Shown here piece after piece: positions 1-8,033 of a stretch of DNA of 64,000 nucleotides. Source of the stretch: Jiangella alkaliphila (GTDB taxonomy: Bacteria; Actinomycetota; Actinomycetes; Jiangellales; Jiangellaceae). The stretch spans positions 7,596,001 through 7,660,000 of the forward strand of contig NZ_LT629791.1 of NCBI RefSeq assembly GCF_900105925.1, given 5' to 3'. The notes under the pieces are model-generated. The model saw nothing but the letters and a program-made list of their open reading frames with translations. It searched no databases and was not told where the DNA came from. The stretch's first letter is position 1. Each line of letters opens with the position of its first letter. A program made the translations under genes and the position numbers.

Positions 1-2
1 CG

Positions 3-86
3 GCCTGGCGCGCGGCGCTGCGCGAGGTCGCCGACGGCGCACCCGCGGCCGGCGTGCGGGCCGCGCTGGAGTTCGTGCTGGCCTGA
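3..86 (+). CDS. C-terminal end of an unidentified protein (truncated by window edge)
   Basis: An open frame enters from the left edge and stops at TGA 84-86. Only 27 codons are visible; they encode an Ala-rich helical tail (ending LEFVLA) with the G/C-ending codon use of the neighbouring genes. It runs towards the aminotransferase gene, with 18 bp between the two stop codons. The family cannot be told from so little; the frame is favoured only because its composition is gene-like. Confidence 0.45.
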   Translation, partial: AWRAALREVADGAPAAGVRAALEFVLA

Positions 87-104
87 GCCGGCGAGCCGGC
101 GCCG

Positions 105-1280
105 TCAGACCAGCTTCGCCAGGCGACTCAGCCGCTCGACGGCGTCGTGAAGCACATCGTCACGCTTGCAGAACGCGAACCGGACCAGCGACGCCGCCGC
201 CTTCGGGTCGTCGTGGAAGACAGAGACCGGGACCGCCGCGACGCCGATCAGCTCGGGCAGCCGCTGGCACAGCTCGACGCCGTCGGCGAACCCGAGCGGC
301 GCGGCGTCGGCGACGACGAAGTACGTCCCGCGCGGCACCGACACCGCGAACCCGGCCGCGCGCAGGCCGTCGACCAGCAGGTCGCGCTTGGCCTGCAGCC
401 CGTTCGCCAGCCCGGCGTAGAAGTCGTCGCCGAGGCCGAGGCCGGTCGCGACCGCCGGCTGCAGCGGCCCGGCGCTGACGAACGTGAGGAACTGCTTGAC
501 GGCGCGGGCGGCGGCGACCAGCTCGGCCGGCCCGTGCAGCCAGCCGACCTTCCAGCCGGTGACGGAGAACGTCTTGCCCGCGGACGAGACCGTGACGGTG
601 CGCTCGGCCATGCCCGGCAGCGTCGTGATCGGCACGTGGACGGCGTCGTCGTAGACCTGGTGCTCGTAGACCTCGTCGGTGACGACCACGGCGTCGTGCT
701 CGACCGCCAGCGCGCCGATCAACTCCAGCTCGGCCCGGTCGAACACCTTGCCGGTCGGGTTGTGCGGCGTGTTGAGCAGGACGACCCGGGTGCGCGGCCC
801 GAACGCGGCCCGCAGCTCCGCCTCGTCCAGCCCGAAGTCCGGCCAGCGCAGCGTGACGGTGCGCTTGACAGCGCCGGCCAGCGCGATCGATGCCGCGTAG
901 GAGTCGTAGACCGGGTCGAACGTGACGACCTCGTCGCCCGGCTCGCACAGCGCGAGGATCGTGGCCGCGATCGCCTCGGTCGCCCCGGCGGTGACCAGCA
1001 CCTCGCTGCCGGGGTCGACGTCGAGGCCGTAGAAGCGCTGCTGGTGCCGGGCGATCGCCGCGCGCAGTACCGGCACACCGGGACCGGGCGGGTACTGGTT
1101 CTGCCCACCGTGAATGGCCGCGCTCGCGGCGTCGAGGATGACCGCCGGGCCATCGGTGTCGGGGAAGCCCTGGCCGAGGTTGATCGCGCCGGTGCGGGTC
1201 GCCAGCGCGGTGATCTCGGCGAAGATGGTCGACGTGAACGGGCGCATCCGCTCGACGAGCGCGGGTCGGCGTGGTGGCAC
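105..1280 (-). CDS. PLP-dependent class I/II aminotransferase (DapC/methionine aminotransferase-like)
   Basis: A fold-type I aminotransferase of about 391 residues. Visible signatures are the N-terminal INLGQGFPD motif, the substrate/PLP segment NTPHNPTGKVF, the Asp-Tyr pair in VVTDEVYEH and the Schiff-base lysine in SSAGKTFSVTGWKVGW. These place it with succinyldiaminopimelate, kynurenine and methionine aminotransferases; the amino-acid substrate cannot be told from sequence. The frame is open to ATG 1325, but that start would cover the first codons of the divergent nucleoside hydrolase. GTG 1280, just before PPRRPALVERM, is preferred. Only about 19 bp would then separate the two divergent starts, so one or both transcripts may be leaderless. 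Confidence 0.85.
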   Translation of the reverse strand: MPPRRPALVERMRPFTSTIFAEITALATRTGAINLGQGFPDTDGPAVILDAASAAIHGGQNQYPPGPGVPVLRAAIARHQQRFYGLDVDPGSEVLVTAGATEAIAATILALCEPGDEVVTFDPVYDSYAASIALAGAVKRTVTLRWPDFGLDEAELRAAFGPRTRVVLLNTPHNPTGKVFDRAELELIGALAVEHDAVVVTDEVYEHQVYDDAVHVPITTLPGMAERTVTVSSAGKTFSVTGWKVGWLHGPAELVAAARAVKQFLTFVSAGPLQPAVATGLGLGDDFYAGLANGLQAKRDLLVDGLRAAGFAVSVPRGTYFVVADAAPLGFADGVELCQRLPELIGVAAVPVSVFHDDPKAAASLVRFAFCKRDDVLHDAVERLSRLAKLV

Positions 1281-1299
1281 GCGTTCACCGTACCTGCGC

Positions 1300-2130
1300 G
1301 TGGTTGTCGACACCGACTGCGGCATCGACGACGCACTGGCCCTGCTCTACCTGGCCGGACGGCGTGCGGAGGGTGAGCTGTGCGCCGTCACGACGGTGCA
1401 CGGCAACGCGCCGGTCGACGCCGTGGTCGCGAACGCCGGGCACGTGCTCGGGCTGGCCGGGCGGGCGGACGTGCCGGACGCCGTAGGCGCGGCGGGACCG
1501 CTCGGCGGCGCGCCGCTGCGGACCGCGCCGGGGACGCATGGCGCCGACGGACTGGGCGACGTCGTCGCGGCGAGGACGCCGCCGCGGGTCGTCGTCGACG
1601 CACCGGCCGCCGAGTACCTGGCCGGCCTCGCCCGCGACCGGCCCGGCCACTACGACCTGCTGACGCTCGGCCCACTGACCAACGTCGCGCTGGCGCTGGA
1701 CCTGGAGCCGGCGCTGCTGACGCTGTTCCGGTCGGTCGTGGTGATGGGCGGGCCGGGGCCGGACGAGACCAACGTCCGGCGCGACCCCGAGGCGGCCGGC
1801 CGGGTGCTGCGCGCGCCCGCGCCGGCTGGCCGGCTCACCGTCGTCGGGGTGGACGTCACCGCGACTGTCGTGGTCGGCGACGACGCCGTGCGGCGGCTGC
1901 GCGCCGCCGGGAGGGAGCCGGCCGGGTTCGCCGCCGCGCTGGTCGAGCGGTACCGGTCGATCCGGGAACGCACGGTCACCCCGGTGCACGACGTGCTGGC
2001 CGCGGCGCTGCTGCTGCGACCGGACTGGATCACGGCGAGCCGTCCCGGCCCGCCGGTCGTCGTGACCGACGTGGACCGGGTGGCGTTCCTCGCCGGCTTC
2101 CTCGACACGTTGACGATGGATTTTGGATAA
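1300..2130 (+). CDS. Nucleoside hydrolase (inosine-uridine preferring family)
   Basis: Hydrolyses the N-glycosidic bond of ribonucleosides to base and ribose (purine/pyrimidine salvage), presumably in the cytosol. The N-terminal VVVDTDCGIDDALAL contains the Asp cluster that binds calcium and ribose. TVHGNAP, THGADGLGD, GPLTNVALAL and the late PVHDVL histidine also fit the family. The product is about 276 residues, shorter than the usual 300-320. The MGG segment is followed by PGPDETNVRRDPEAA rather than the standard AEFN motif, so substrate range may differ. GTG 1300 is chosen because it directly precedes the metal motif; no clear Shine-Dalgarno is seen. The gene is divergent from the aminotransferase. 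Confidence 0.82.
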   Translation: MVVDTDCGIDDALALLYLAGRRAEGELCAVTTVHGNAPVDAVVANAGHVLGLAGRADVPDAVGAAGPLGGAPLRTAPGTHGADGLGDVVAARTPPRVVVDAPAAEYLAGLARDRPGHYDLLTLGPLTNVALALDLEPALLTLFRSVVVMGGPGPDETNVRRDPEAAGRVLRAPAPAGRLTVVGVDVTATVVVGDDAVRRLRAAGREPAGFAAALVERYRSIRERTVTPVHDVLAAALLLRPDWITASRPGPPVVVTDVDRVAFLAGFLDTLTMDFG

Positions 2131-2170
2131 AACTCGGTCCGGAGGGATGATTTCCGCGGGTTCGGCCGCT

Positions 2171-2292
2171 TAAGATGAACGAAGCCCCGGAGCACCACTT
2201 GTGCTCTGATGCGTCTGCCCGGTCACTGGGCAGCTGGTTCGGCGGTCACCTTGGACCGTCTCCAACCAACCCTGCCCCCGTGTGGAGACCCA
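2171..2292 (+). promoter_or_regulatory. Structured 5' leader (candidate riboswitch) of the ABC transporter operon
   Basis: A -10-like TAAGAT at 2171-2176 would start a leader of about 110 nt. It holds four consecutive hairpins: 2190-2195 with 2201-2206, 2215-2220 with 2228-2233, 2243-2247 with 2254-2258, and 2258-2264 with 2283-2289. The last stem pairs GTCTCCA with TGGAGAC and so hides the GGAG ribosome site. In addition CACTGG at 2224-2229, in the second hairpin's loop and stem, is complementary to CCAGTG at 2290-2295, which covers the GTG start codon. This looks like translational control by a folded RNA. I could not match it to a known riboswitch class. Confidence 0.5.
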
Positions 2293-3309
2293 GTGGCGCT
2301 ATCCCCCTCCCGATCGTTGCGTGCTGCCCTCGTCGTCGTCGCGGCGGGCGCGCTCGCGCTGGCCGGCTGCTCGTCCTCCGATGGCGACGACGACGACGCG
2401 ACCGAGGCCGCGTCGACCGCCGGCGCCGGTGAGTTCGCGCCGGTCACCGTCGACAACTGCGGCTTCGAGGTTACCGTCGACAGCCCGCCCGAGCGCGTCG
2501 TCACCATCAAGTCGACGGCCACCGAGATGATGCTCGCCCTCGGCCTCGCCGACCGGCTGGCCGGCACCGCGTTCGCCGACGGCCCCGTCCCCGACGAGTA
2601 CGCCGGCGACCTCGACGACGTCCCCGTCCTGTCCGACGACGCCCCCGGCCAGGAGGCGCTGCTCGACGTCGAGCCCGACTTCGTCTACGGCGGCTGGGAG
2701 AGCAACTTCGGCGCCGACACCGCCGGTGAGCGGCCGTCGCTGGCCGACTTCGGCGTCGCGACGTACGTGTCGCCGGCCGCCTGCCAGGAGCCCGAGTATC
2801 AGCCGAACCCGATGACGTTCGACGAGCTGTTCGCCGAGATCCACGAGGTCGCCTCGTTCTTCGACGCCACCGAGGCCGCCGACGCGCTGGTCGCGGAGCA
2901 GCAGGCGCTGCTGGACCAGGTCGACGCGCCCGGCGACGGCCTGACGGCGCTCTGGTACTCCTCCGGCGAGGACGCGCCGTTCGTCGGCGGTGACATCGGC
3001 GCGCCCGCGATGATGATGCGCGAGCTCGGCGTCGAGAACATCTTCGCCGACGTCGACGCCACCTGGTCGAACGTCAGCTGGGAGCAGATCATCGACCGGA
3101 ACCCCGACGTGATCGTCCTGGTCGACGCCGCGTGGAACACCGCCGACAGCAAGATCGAGCGGCTCGAGGGCAACCCGGCGACCGCCGCGCTGCCGGCCGT
3201 CGCCGAGCAGCGGTACCTGACGTTGCCGTTCCCGGCCGCCGAGGCCGGCGTCCGCAACGCCCAGGCCGTCGTCGACCTCGCCGCGCAGCTGGAGGAGCTG
3301 GGCCTGTGA
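2293..3309 (+). CDS. ABC transporter substrate-binding lipoprotein (putative F420-0 / cobalamin-iron type)
   Basis: A periplasmic-binding-type lipoprotein of about 338 residues, class III (BtuF/FhuD-like). The signal peptide ends in lipobox LALAGC (Cys about 26), followed by an acidic linker. The mature part begins NCGFEVTVDSPPERVVTIKS, then STATEMMLALGL, an arrangement I associate with the actinobacterial cassette proposed to import coenzyme F420-0; iron-siderophore or corrinoid binding is the alternative. GTG 2293 follows GGAG by 6 nt; an upstream in-frame ATG at 2209 lies inside the hairpin leader and is rejected. It heads a three-gene operon overlapping the permease gene by 4 bp (GTGA). 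An F420-dependent oxidoreductase gene nearby favours the F420 reading. Confidence 0.8.
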   Translation: MALSPSRSLRAALVVVAAGALALAGCSSSDGDDDDATEAASTAGAGEFAPVTVDNCGFEVTVDSPPERVVTIKSTATEMMLALGLADRLAGTAFADGPVPDEYAGDLDDVPVLSDDAPGQEALLDVEPDFVYGGWESNFGADTAGERPSLADFGVATYVSPAACQEPEYQPNPMTFDELFAEIHEVASFFDATEAADALVAEQQALLDQVDAPGDGLTALWYSSGEDAPFVGGDIGAPAMMMRELGVENIFADVDATWSNVSWEQIIDRNPDVIVLVDAAWNTADSKIERLEGNPATAALPAVAEQRYLTLPFPAAEAGVRNAQAVVDLAAQLEELGL

Positions 3310-4366
3310 CGGCGACCGCCGCTCCTCCCTCCGTGCCGGCCGCGCCGCCGGCCCGGAGGGCGGGTGCGCGCACGACCGCCTGGATCACCGTCATGGCGGT
3401 CGTGCTGGCCGCGTCGGTGACCCTGGCGGTGACGATCGGCTCGGCCGACCTGCACCCGCTGGACGTGTGGCGCTCGATCGGCGACCACCTGGGGCTGTCC
3501 TCGTCGTCGCTGTCGCAGCTGCGCGACGGCATCGTGTGGGAGCTGCGGCTGCCGCGGGTGCTGACGGCGGCCGCGGTGGGCGCCGCGCTGGCCCTCTGCG
3601 GCGCCGTCATGCAGACGCTGACCCGCAACCCGCTGGCCGACCCGTACCTGCTGGGGCTGTCGTCGGGCGCGTCGGTGGGCGCGGTGGCGGTGCTGATCCT
3701 CGGTGCCGGGTCGCTCGGGCTGCCGGCGGCCGCGTTCGCCGGTGCGCTGCTCGCGCTGCTGGTGACGTTCGCGCTGGCCAACCGGCGCGGCGAGCTCGCG
3801 CCGACGCGGACGGTGCTGGCCGGGCTGGCGGTGTCGTACCTGTGCTCGGCGGCGACGTCGTTCGTCATCTTCTGGTCCGCGACCGGCGACTCCTACCGCG
3901 AGATCCTCAGCTGGCTGCTGGGCTCGCTCGGCGGTGCGTCGTGGACCGACGCCGCGATCGTCTGGGTGGCCGTCGTCGTGGTGGGAACGGTGCTGGTGTC
4001 GCGGGCCCGGACGCTCGACGCGTTCGCGTTCGGCGACAGCACTGCCTCGACGCTGGGCATCAGCGTCAACGCGACCCGGTGGACGCTGCTGACGCTCGTC
4101 GCGCTGCTCACCGGCGCCGCGGTCTCCGTCAGCGGCGCCATCGGGTTCGTCGGGCTGATGCTGCCACACGCCGTCCGGTTCGTCGTCGGCTCCGGGCACC
4201 GGCGGGTGCTGCCGCTGGCGGCGCTGGCCGGGGCGAGCTTCATGATCTGGGCCGACACGCTGGCCCGCACGCTGTTCGATCCGCGCGAGCTGCCGGTGGG
4301 AGTCGTCACCGCCTTCCTCGGCGCGCCCGCGTTCGCCGTCCTGTTGCGCCGCCGAAGGGTAGGCCG

Positions 4367-4370
<4 letters not shown>
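3306..4370 (+). CDS. FecCD/BtuC-family ABC transporter permease
   Basis: An integral membrane permease of about 354 residues with many hydrophobic segments and family signatures GAVMQTLTRNPLADPYLLG and a late FVGLMLPHAVRF. It forms the channel for the substrate delivered by the upstream lipoprotein. GTG 3306 overlaps the preceding stop (GTGA), indicating translational coupling, and its own stop overlaps the ATPase start (ATGA). The longer frame to 3132 would overlap the lipoprotein gene and is rejected. Substrate class follows that of the operon (F420-0, corrinoid or ferric chelate) and is inferred. Confidence 0.87.
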
Positions 4371-5167
<797 letters not shown>

Positions 5168-5212
5168 CCGTCCGGTCCGCGGCCGGTGGGGTGGGAGCTT
5201 GCCCCTACCCCC

Positions 5213-6139
5213 TCAGGACGCCAGGTGATGCGCGGCGACCGCACCGTCGGCGTAGAGCTCGGTGGCGGCGCGGACGAATCCGGCGATCTGCGGTGAGCGG
5301 GAGTGCTCCGGCCAGACGGCGGCGATCGTGTACGGGCTGGCGTCCACGACGAGACGATAGGCGACGTCCGCGCGCGGGTGCTGGGCCGCGAGCGACCGTG
5401 GGACCAGCGCGACCGCCTGGCCGAGCGCGACGACCTCGATGAGCTGGGCGGGGTCGTGCACCAGCGGCCCGGCCGGCCCGGGCTCGCCGGCGCCGGCGCC
5501 GGGGTGGTCCTGGCCGGCCCAGTAGGCGCGTTCGGCACGGGAGGCGCCGGGCCAGTGCGGGATCGGCTCGCCGCGCAGGTCCGCGCAGTGCAGCCGCGTC
5601 CTGGCGGCCAGGCGGTGCCCGATCGGCACCGCGGCCACGCGGGGTTCGACGGTGAGCGGCTCGCTGTCCAGGCCACGGGCGTCGAAGTACGTGCTGAGCA
5701 GGCCGACGTCGGCCCGTCCGTCGCGCACCATGGCGGCCTGCTCCCGGTAGCCGCTGACGGCGGTGGTGACGCGGATCGCGCCGGGCAGTGCGCTGTAGGC
5801 GTCGACGATGCGGCGCGCCATGCCGGTCGCGATGCCCGGCTTCGCGGTGATCACCAAGGTCGGTTCGGACTGCGCCGCGCGGTGGGCGCGGCGAGAGACG
5901 GCGGCGACCACGTCGAGCGCGTGGCGCGCGTCGTCCAGCATGCCCGCCCCGAGGTCGGTCAGCGCGACCGAGCGGGTGTCGCGGTGGAACAGCGGCGCGC
6001 CCAGCCGGCGCTCCAGTTGGCGGATGGCCCGCGACAGCGGCGGCTGGGCGATGCCGAGGCGACCGGCCGCCCGGGAGAAGTTCAGCTCTTCGGCCACGGC
6101 GACGAAGTAGCGCAGGTCTCGCAGCTCCAGCGAATCCAT
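5213..6139 (-). CDS. LysR-family transcriptional regulator
   Basis: A DNA-binding regulator of about 308 residues. The N-terminal winged HTH is plain (LRYFVAVAEELNFSRAA, then LGIAQPPLSRAIRQLERRLG), followed by a LysR effector-binding domain. ATG 6139 (MDSLELRDL) is chosen because homologues begin right before the HTH; the frame to 6274 would run into the divergent DoxX gene. It is divergent from the DoxX gene with a 70-bp gap, the classic LysR layout, so it probably controls DoxX and itself. A dyad near 6150-6170 (TATGAGTCCAGAGCGCAT) could be the operator, but this is weak. Confidence 0.85.
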   Translation of the reverse strand: MDSLELRDLRYFVAVAEELNFSRAAGRLGIAQPPLSRAIRQLERRLGAPLFHRDTRSVALTDLGAGMLDDARHALDVVAAVSRRAHRAAQSEPTLVITAKPGIATGMARRIVDAYSALPGAIRVTTAVSGYREQAAMVRDGRADVGLLSTYFDARGLDSEPLTVEPRVAAVPIGHRLAARTRLHCADLRGEPIPHWPGASRAERAYWAGQDHPGAGAGEPGPAGPLVHDPAQLIEVVALGQAVALVPRSLAAQHPRADVAYRLVVDASPYTIAAVWPEHSRSPQIAGFVRAATELYADGAVAAHHLAS

Positions 6140-6209
6140 ACCGCCAGAGTATGAGTCCAGAGCGCATCGGTCCTTCTCGTCGCCCACCCGGCGGTGATGC
6201 GGTGAAGGC

Positions 6210-6674
6210 ATGACGAAGGACACGATCACCCGCCGGCTCGGCCGGTTCACCCTCGACGAAGGCACCAGGCGCACCGGTCACGACCTCGGCCTGGTCGTCC
6301 TGCGCCTCGCGGTCGGCACGGTCTTCATCGCCCACGGCTGGGGTGACGCGACGCAGCCCGGCGGCGCCGGCGCGAACGTCGAGAACTACCGCGGCGCCGG
6401 CATCCCGCTCCCCGAGCTGAGCGCCTGGTACGGCGCCTACCTGCAGCTCATCGGCGGTGCGGCGCTGATCCTGGGCGGCCTGACCCGGCTGGTCGGGCTT
6501 GGCCTCGCGACCGTCATGGCCGGCGCGCTCATCTGGGTCCACCGGGGCGAGCCGCTGGTCATGGGTCAGGACGGCTCCGGGTCGGGCTTCGCGTTCATCA
6601 TGCTCGCCGCGTCCCTCGCCCTGGTCGGCATGGGCGCCGGCCGGTACAGCGTCGACGGCGTTGTCAGGCGGTGA
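6210..6674 (+). CDS. DoxX family membrane protein
   Basis: A small integral membrane protein of 154 residues with four hydrophobic segments: around residues 26-42 (LVVLRLAVGTVFIAHGW), 72-90, 92-108 and 125-140. The RLAVGTVFIAHG motif is typical of DoxX/DoxD-like proteins, which are linked to membrane redox and oxidative stress; the reaction here is unknown. It is preceded by GTGAAGG, a weak ribosome site, before ATG 6210. It is divergent from the LysR gene, and its 3' end overlaps the convergent F420-dependent oxidoreductase by 11 bp. Confidence 0.8.
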   Translation: MTKDTITRRLGRFTLDEGTRRTGHDLGLVVLRLAVGTVFIAHGWGDATQPGGAGANVENYRGAGIPLPELSAWYGAYLQLIGGAALILGGLTRLVGLGLATVMAGALIWVHRGEPLVMGQDGSGSGFAFIMLAASLALVGMGAGRYSVDGVVRR

Positions 6675-7653
6675 GCTTGGGCAGCACCTCGCGGCCGAAG
6701 ACGTCGATCCAGGTGACCTGGTCGGGGCCGGCGTCGTGCAGGTAGATGTGCGTGGCGCCGGCGTCGAGGTAGCGCTGGATCTCTTGCCGGTGCACGTCGA
6801 GGTCCGCGGAGATGGTGACCCGGCCGTCGAAGTCCTCGACGCGGACCATCCGGGCGATCTGCTCGACGTCGTGCGGGGAGCGGATGTCGGCCTTCGAGAA
6901 GCGCATGGCGCCGTTCGGCCACTCGCGCAGCGCCTGGGCGGCGGCCTCGGCCGGATCCGGCGCCCACGACAGGTGCACCTGGACGATCTTCGCCAGCGCC
7001 GACGGGTCCTTGCCGGCCGAGCGGGCGCCCTCGTCGAACCGGCCGAAGAGCGCGGCGACCTTGTCGGGCGTGCTGGCGACGGTGATCATGCCGTCGCAGG
7101 AGGCGCCGGCCCGGCGGGCGGTGATCGGGCCGGACGTCGCGATGTAGACCGGCGGCGGCGTGTCGGGCATCGTCCACATACGGGTGCGCTCGAGGGTGAA
7201 GAACCGGCCGTCGTGGCGGACGTCGCGGCCGGTGAAGAGCTTCTGGATGATCTCGACGGCCTCGAACATGCGGGCGATCCGCTGCGGCGCCTCCGGCCAG
7301 TAGCCGCCGACGACGTGCTCGCTGATGGCCTCGCCGGACCCGATGCCCAGCCAGTGCCGGCCCGGGTACAGCTGCTCCAGCGTCGCCGCCGCCTGCGCGA
7401 CGACCGCCGGGTGCCAGCGGAACGACGGGCAGGTCGCGCCGACGCCGACCGAGCCGCGGGTGCGCTCGGCCATCGCCGTCATGACGTTCCAGACGAACCC
7501 GGCCTGCCCCTGCTGCGGCGTCCACGGCTGGAAGTGGTCGTCGGCCATGACGCCGTCGAACCCGGCCGCCTCGGCGGCGACCGCCAGCCGCACCACCTCG
7601 GACGGCGCGAACCGCTCGAGCATCGCCGAGTACCCGACCCGCGCACGGCTCAT
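6664..7653 (-). CDS. LLM-class F420-dependent oxidoreductase, G6PD-like family
   Basis: A TIM-barrel flavin/F420-dependent oxidoreductase of 329 residues. The N-terminus MSRARVGYSAMLERFAPSEV, the ADDHFQPW segment and the following PQQGQAGFVWNV, with LGIGSGEAISEH later, match the F420-dependent glucose-6-phosphate dehydrogenase-like subfamily. Start ATG 7653 has GGGGAG 4 nt upstream, so the upstream ATG at 7680 is rejected. It is expected to use reduced or oxidised F420 for hydride transfer; the physiological substrate is unknown. Its presence shows the cell uses F420, which bears on the putative F420-0 importer at 2.3-5.2 kb. Confidence 0.85.
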   Translation of the reverse strand: MSRARVGYSAMLERFAPSEVVRLAVAAEAAGFDGVMADDHFQPWTPQQGQAGFVWNVMTAMAERTRGSVGVGATCPSFRWHPAVVAQAAATLEQLYPGRHWLGIGSGEAISEHVVGGYWPEAPQRIARMFEAVEIIQKLFTGRDVRHDGRFFTLERTRMWTMPDTPPPVYIATSGPITARRAGASCDGMITVASTPDKVAALFGRFDEGARSAGKDPSALAKIVQVHLSWAPDPAEAAAQALREWPNGAMRFSKADIRSPHDVEQIARMVRVEDFDGRVTISADLDVHRQEIQRYLDAGATHIYLHDAGPDQVTWIDVFGREVLPKLTA

Positions 7654-8033
7654 CGTCTCCCCTTCGCCTACCGATGTCACCGGCTTCCCGGCGGTCGGAC
7701 CTCAACGGATCCAGTATCGCCGCGCACCGGCCAGGCCTGTACGGTGCCTGATCCGCGCAGCGGCAGCTGGACGATCGGCGTTCCGGCAGATGTCAACCGA
7801 TCGCTGCGGCAAACCTAAGGCTCATGCTGATCCACGAGGTCCAGCGGGTCCCTGAGCTTCCGGGCTGCCGGGACGAGGAGACGCTGTCGTGCCGCTGGAG
7901 GTCTGCCGTCTCATCCGACGGCAGACCTCCAGCGGGTCGAGCGGCTCCGGTGGCCCATGCTGGGCCGTCAGCCGACGAGGTCGACCCGGGCGCCCTCCTC
8001 GGCGAACTTCATGTCCTGGACCGCCCAAGGCCC
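7654..8033. other. Intergenic region between oxidoreductase and sialidase, with an in-frame coding-like tail
   Basis: No complete gene is supported here. The region holds a long perfect hairpin (7892-7935, listed separately). Directly behind the sialidase TAG, 21 further sense codons in the same minus-strand frame run to TGA 7968-7970 and read like protein (AVQDMKFAEEGARVDLVG). This may be the decayed end of a longer C-terminus or of another gene. The part from 7654 to 7820 presumably contains the promoter of the oxidoreductase, but no convincing -35/-10 pair stands out. Confidence 0.4.
7892..7935. terminator. Long perfect hairpin, probable terminator
   Basis: A perfect 19-bp inverted repeat (7892-7910 and 7917-7935) with a 6-nt loop (TCATCC). 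It lies about 100 bp downstream of the sialidase stop and has no U-tract, as is common for actinobacterial terminators. The core GTCTGCCGTC resembles that of the hairpin at 57512-57559. Confidence 0.6.

Noticed and set aside
2190-2295. Cobalamin riboswitch before the ABC transporter
   Set aside because: CTGCCCGGTCACTG and GGAGACC loosely recall B12-riboswitch core parts, but the rest of the conserved core and the B12 box order are missing.
2175-2432. Small plus-strand ORF starting at ATG 2175 in the leader
   Set aside because: It would run through the hairpins and out of frame over the lipoprotein signal sequence; the product is Arg-rich shadow sequence.
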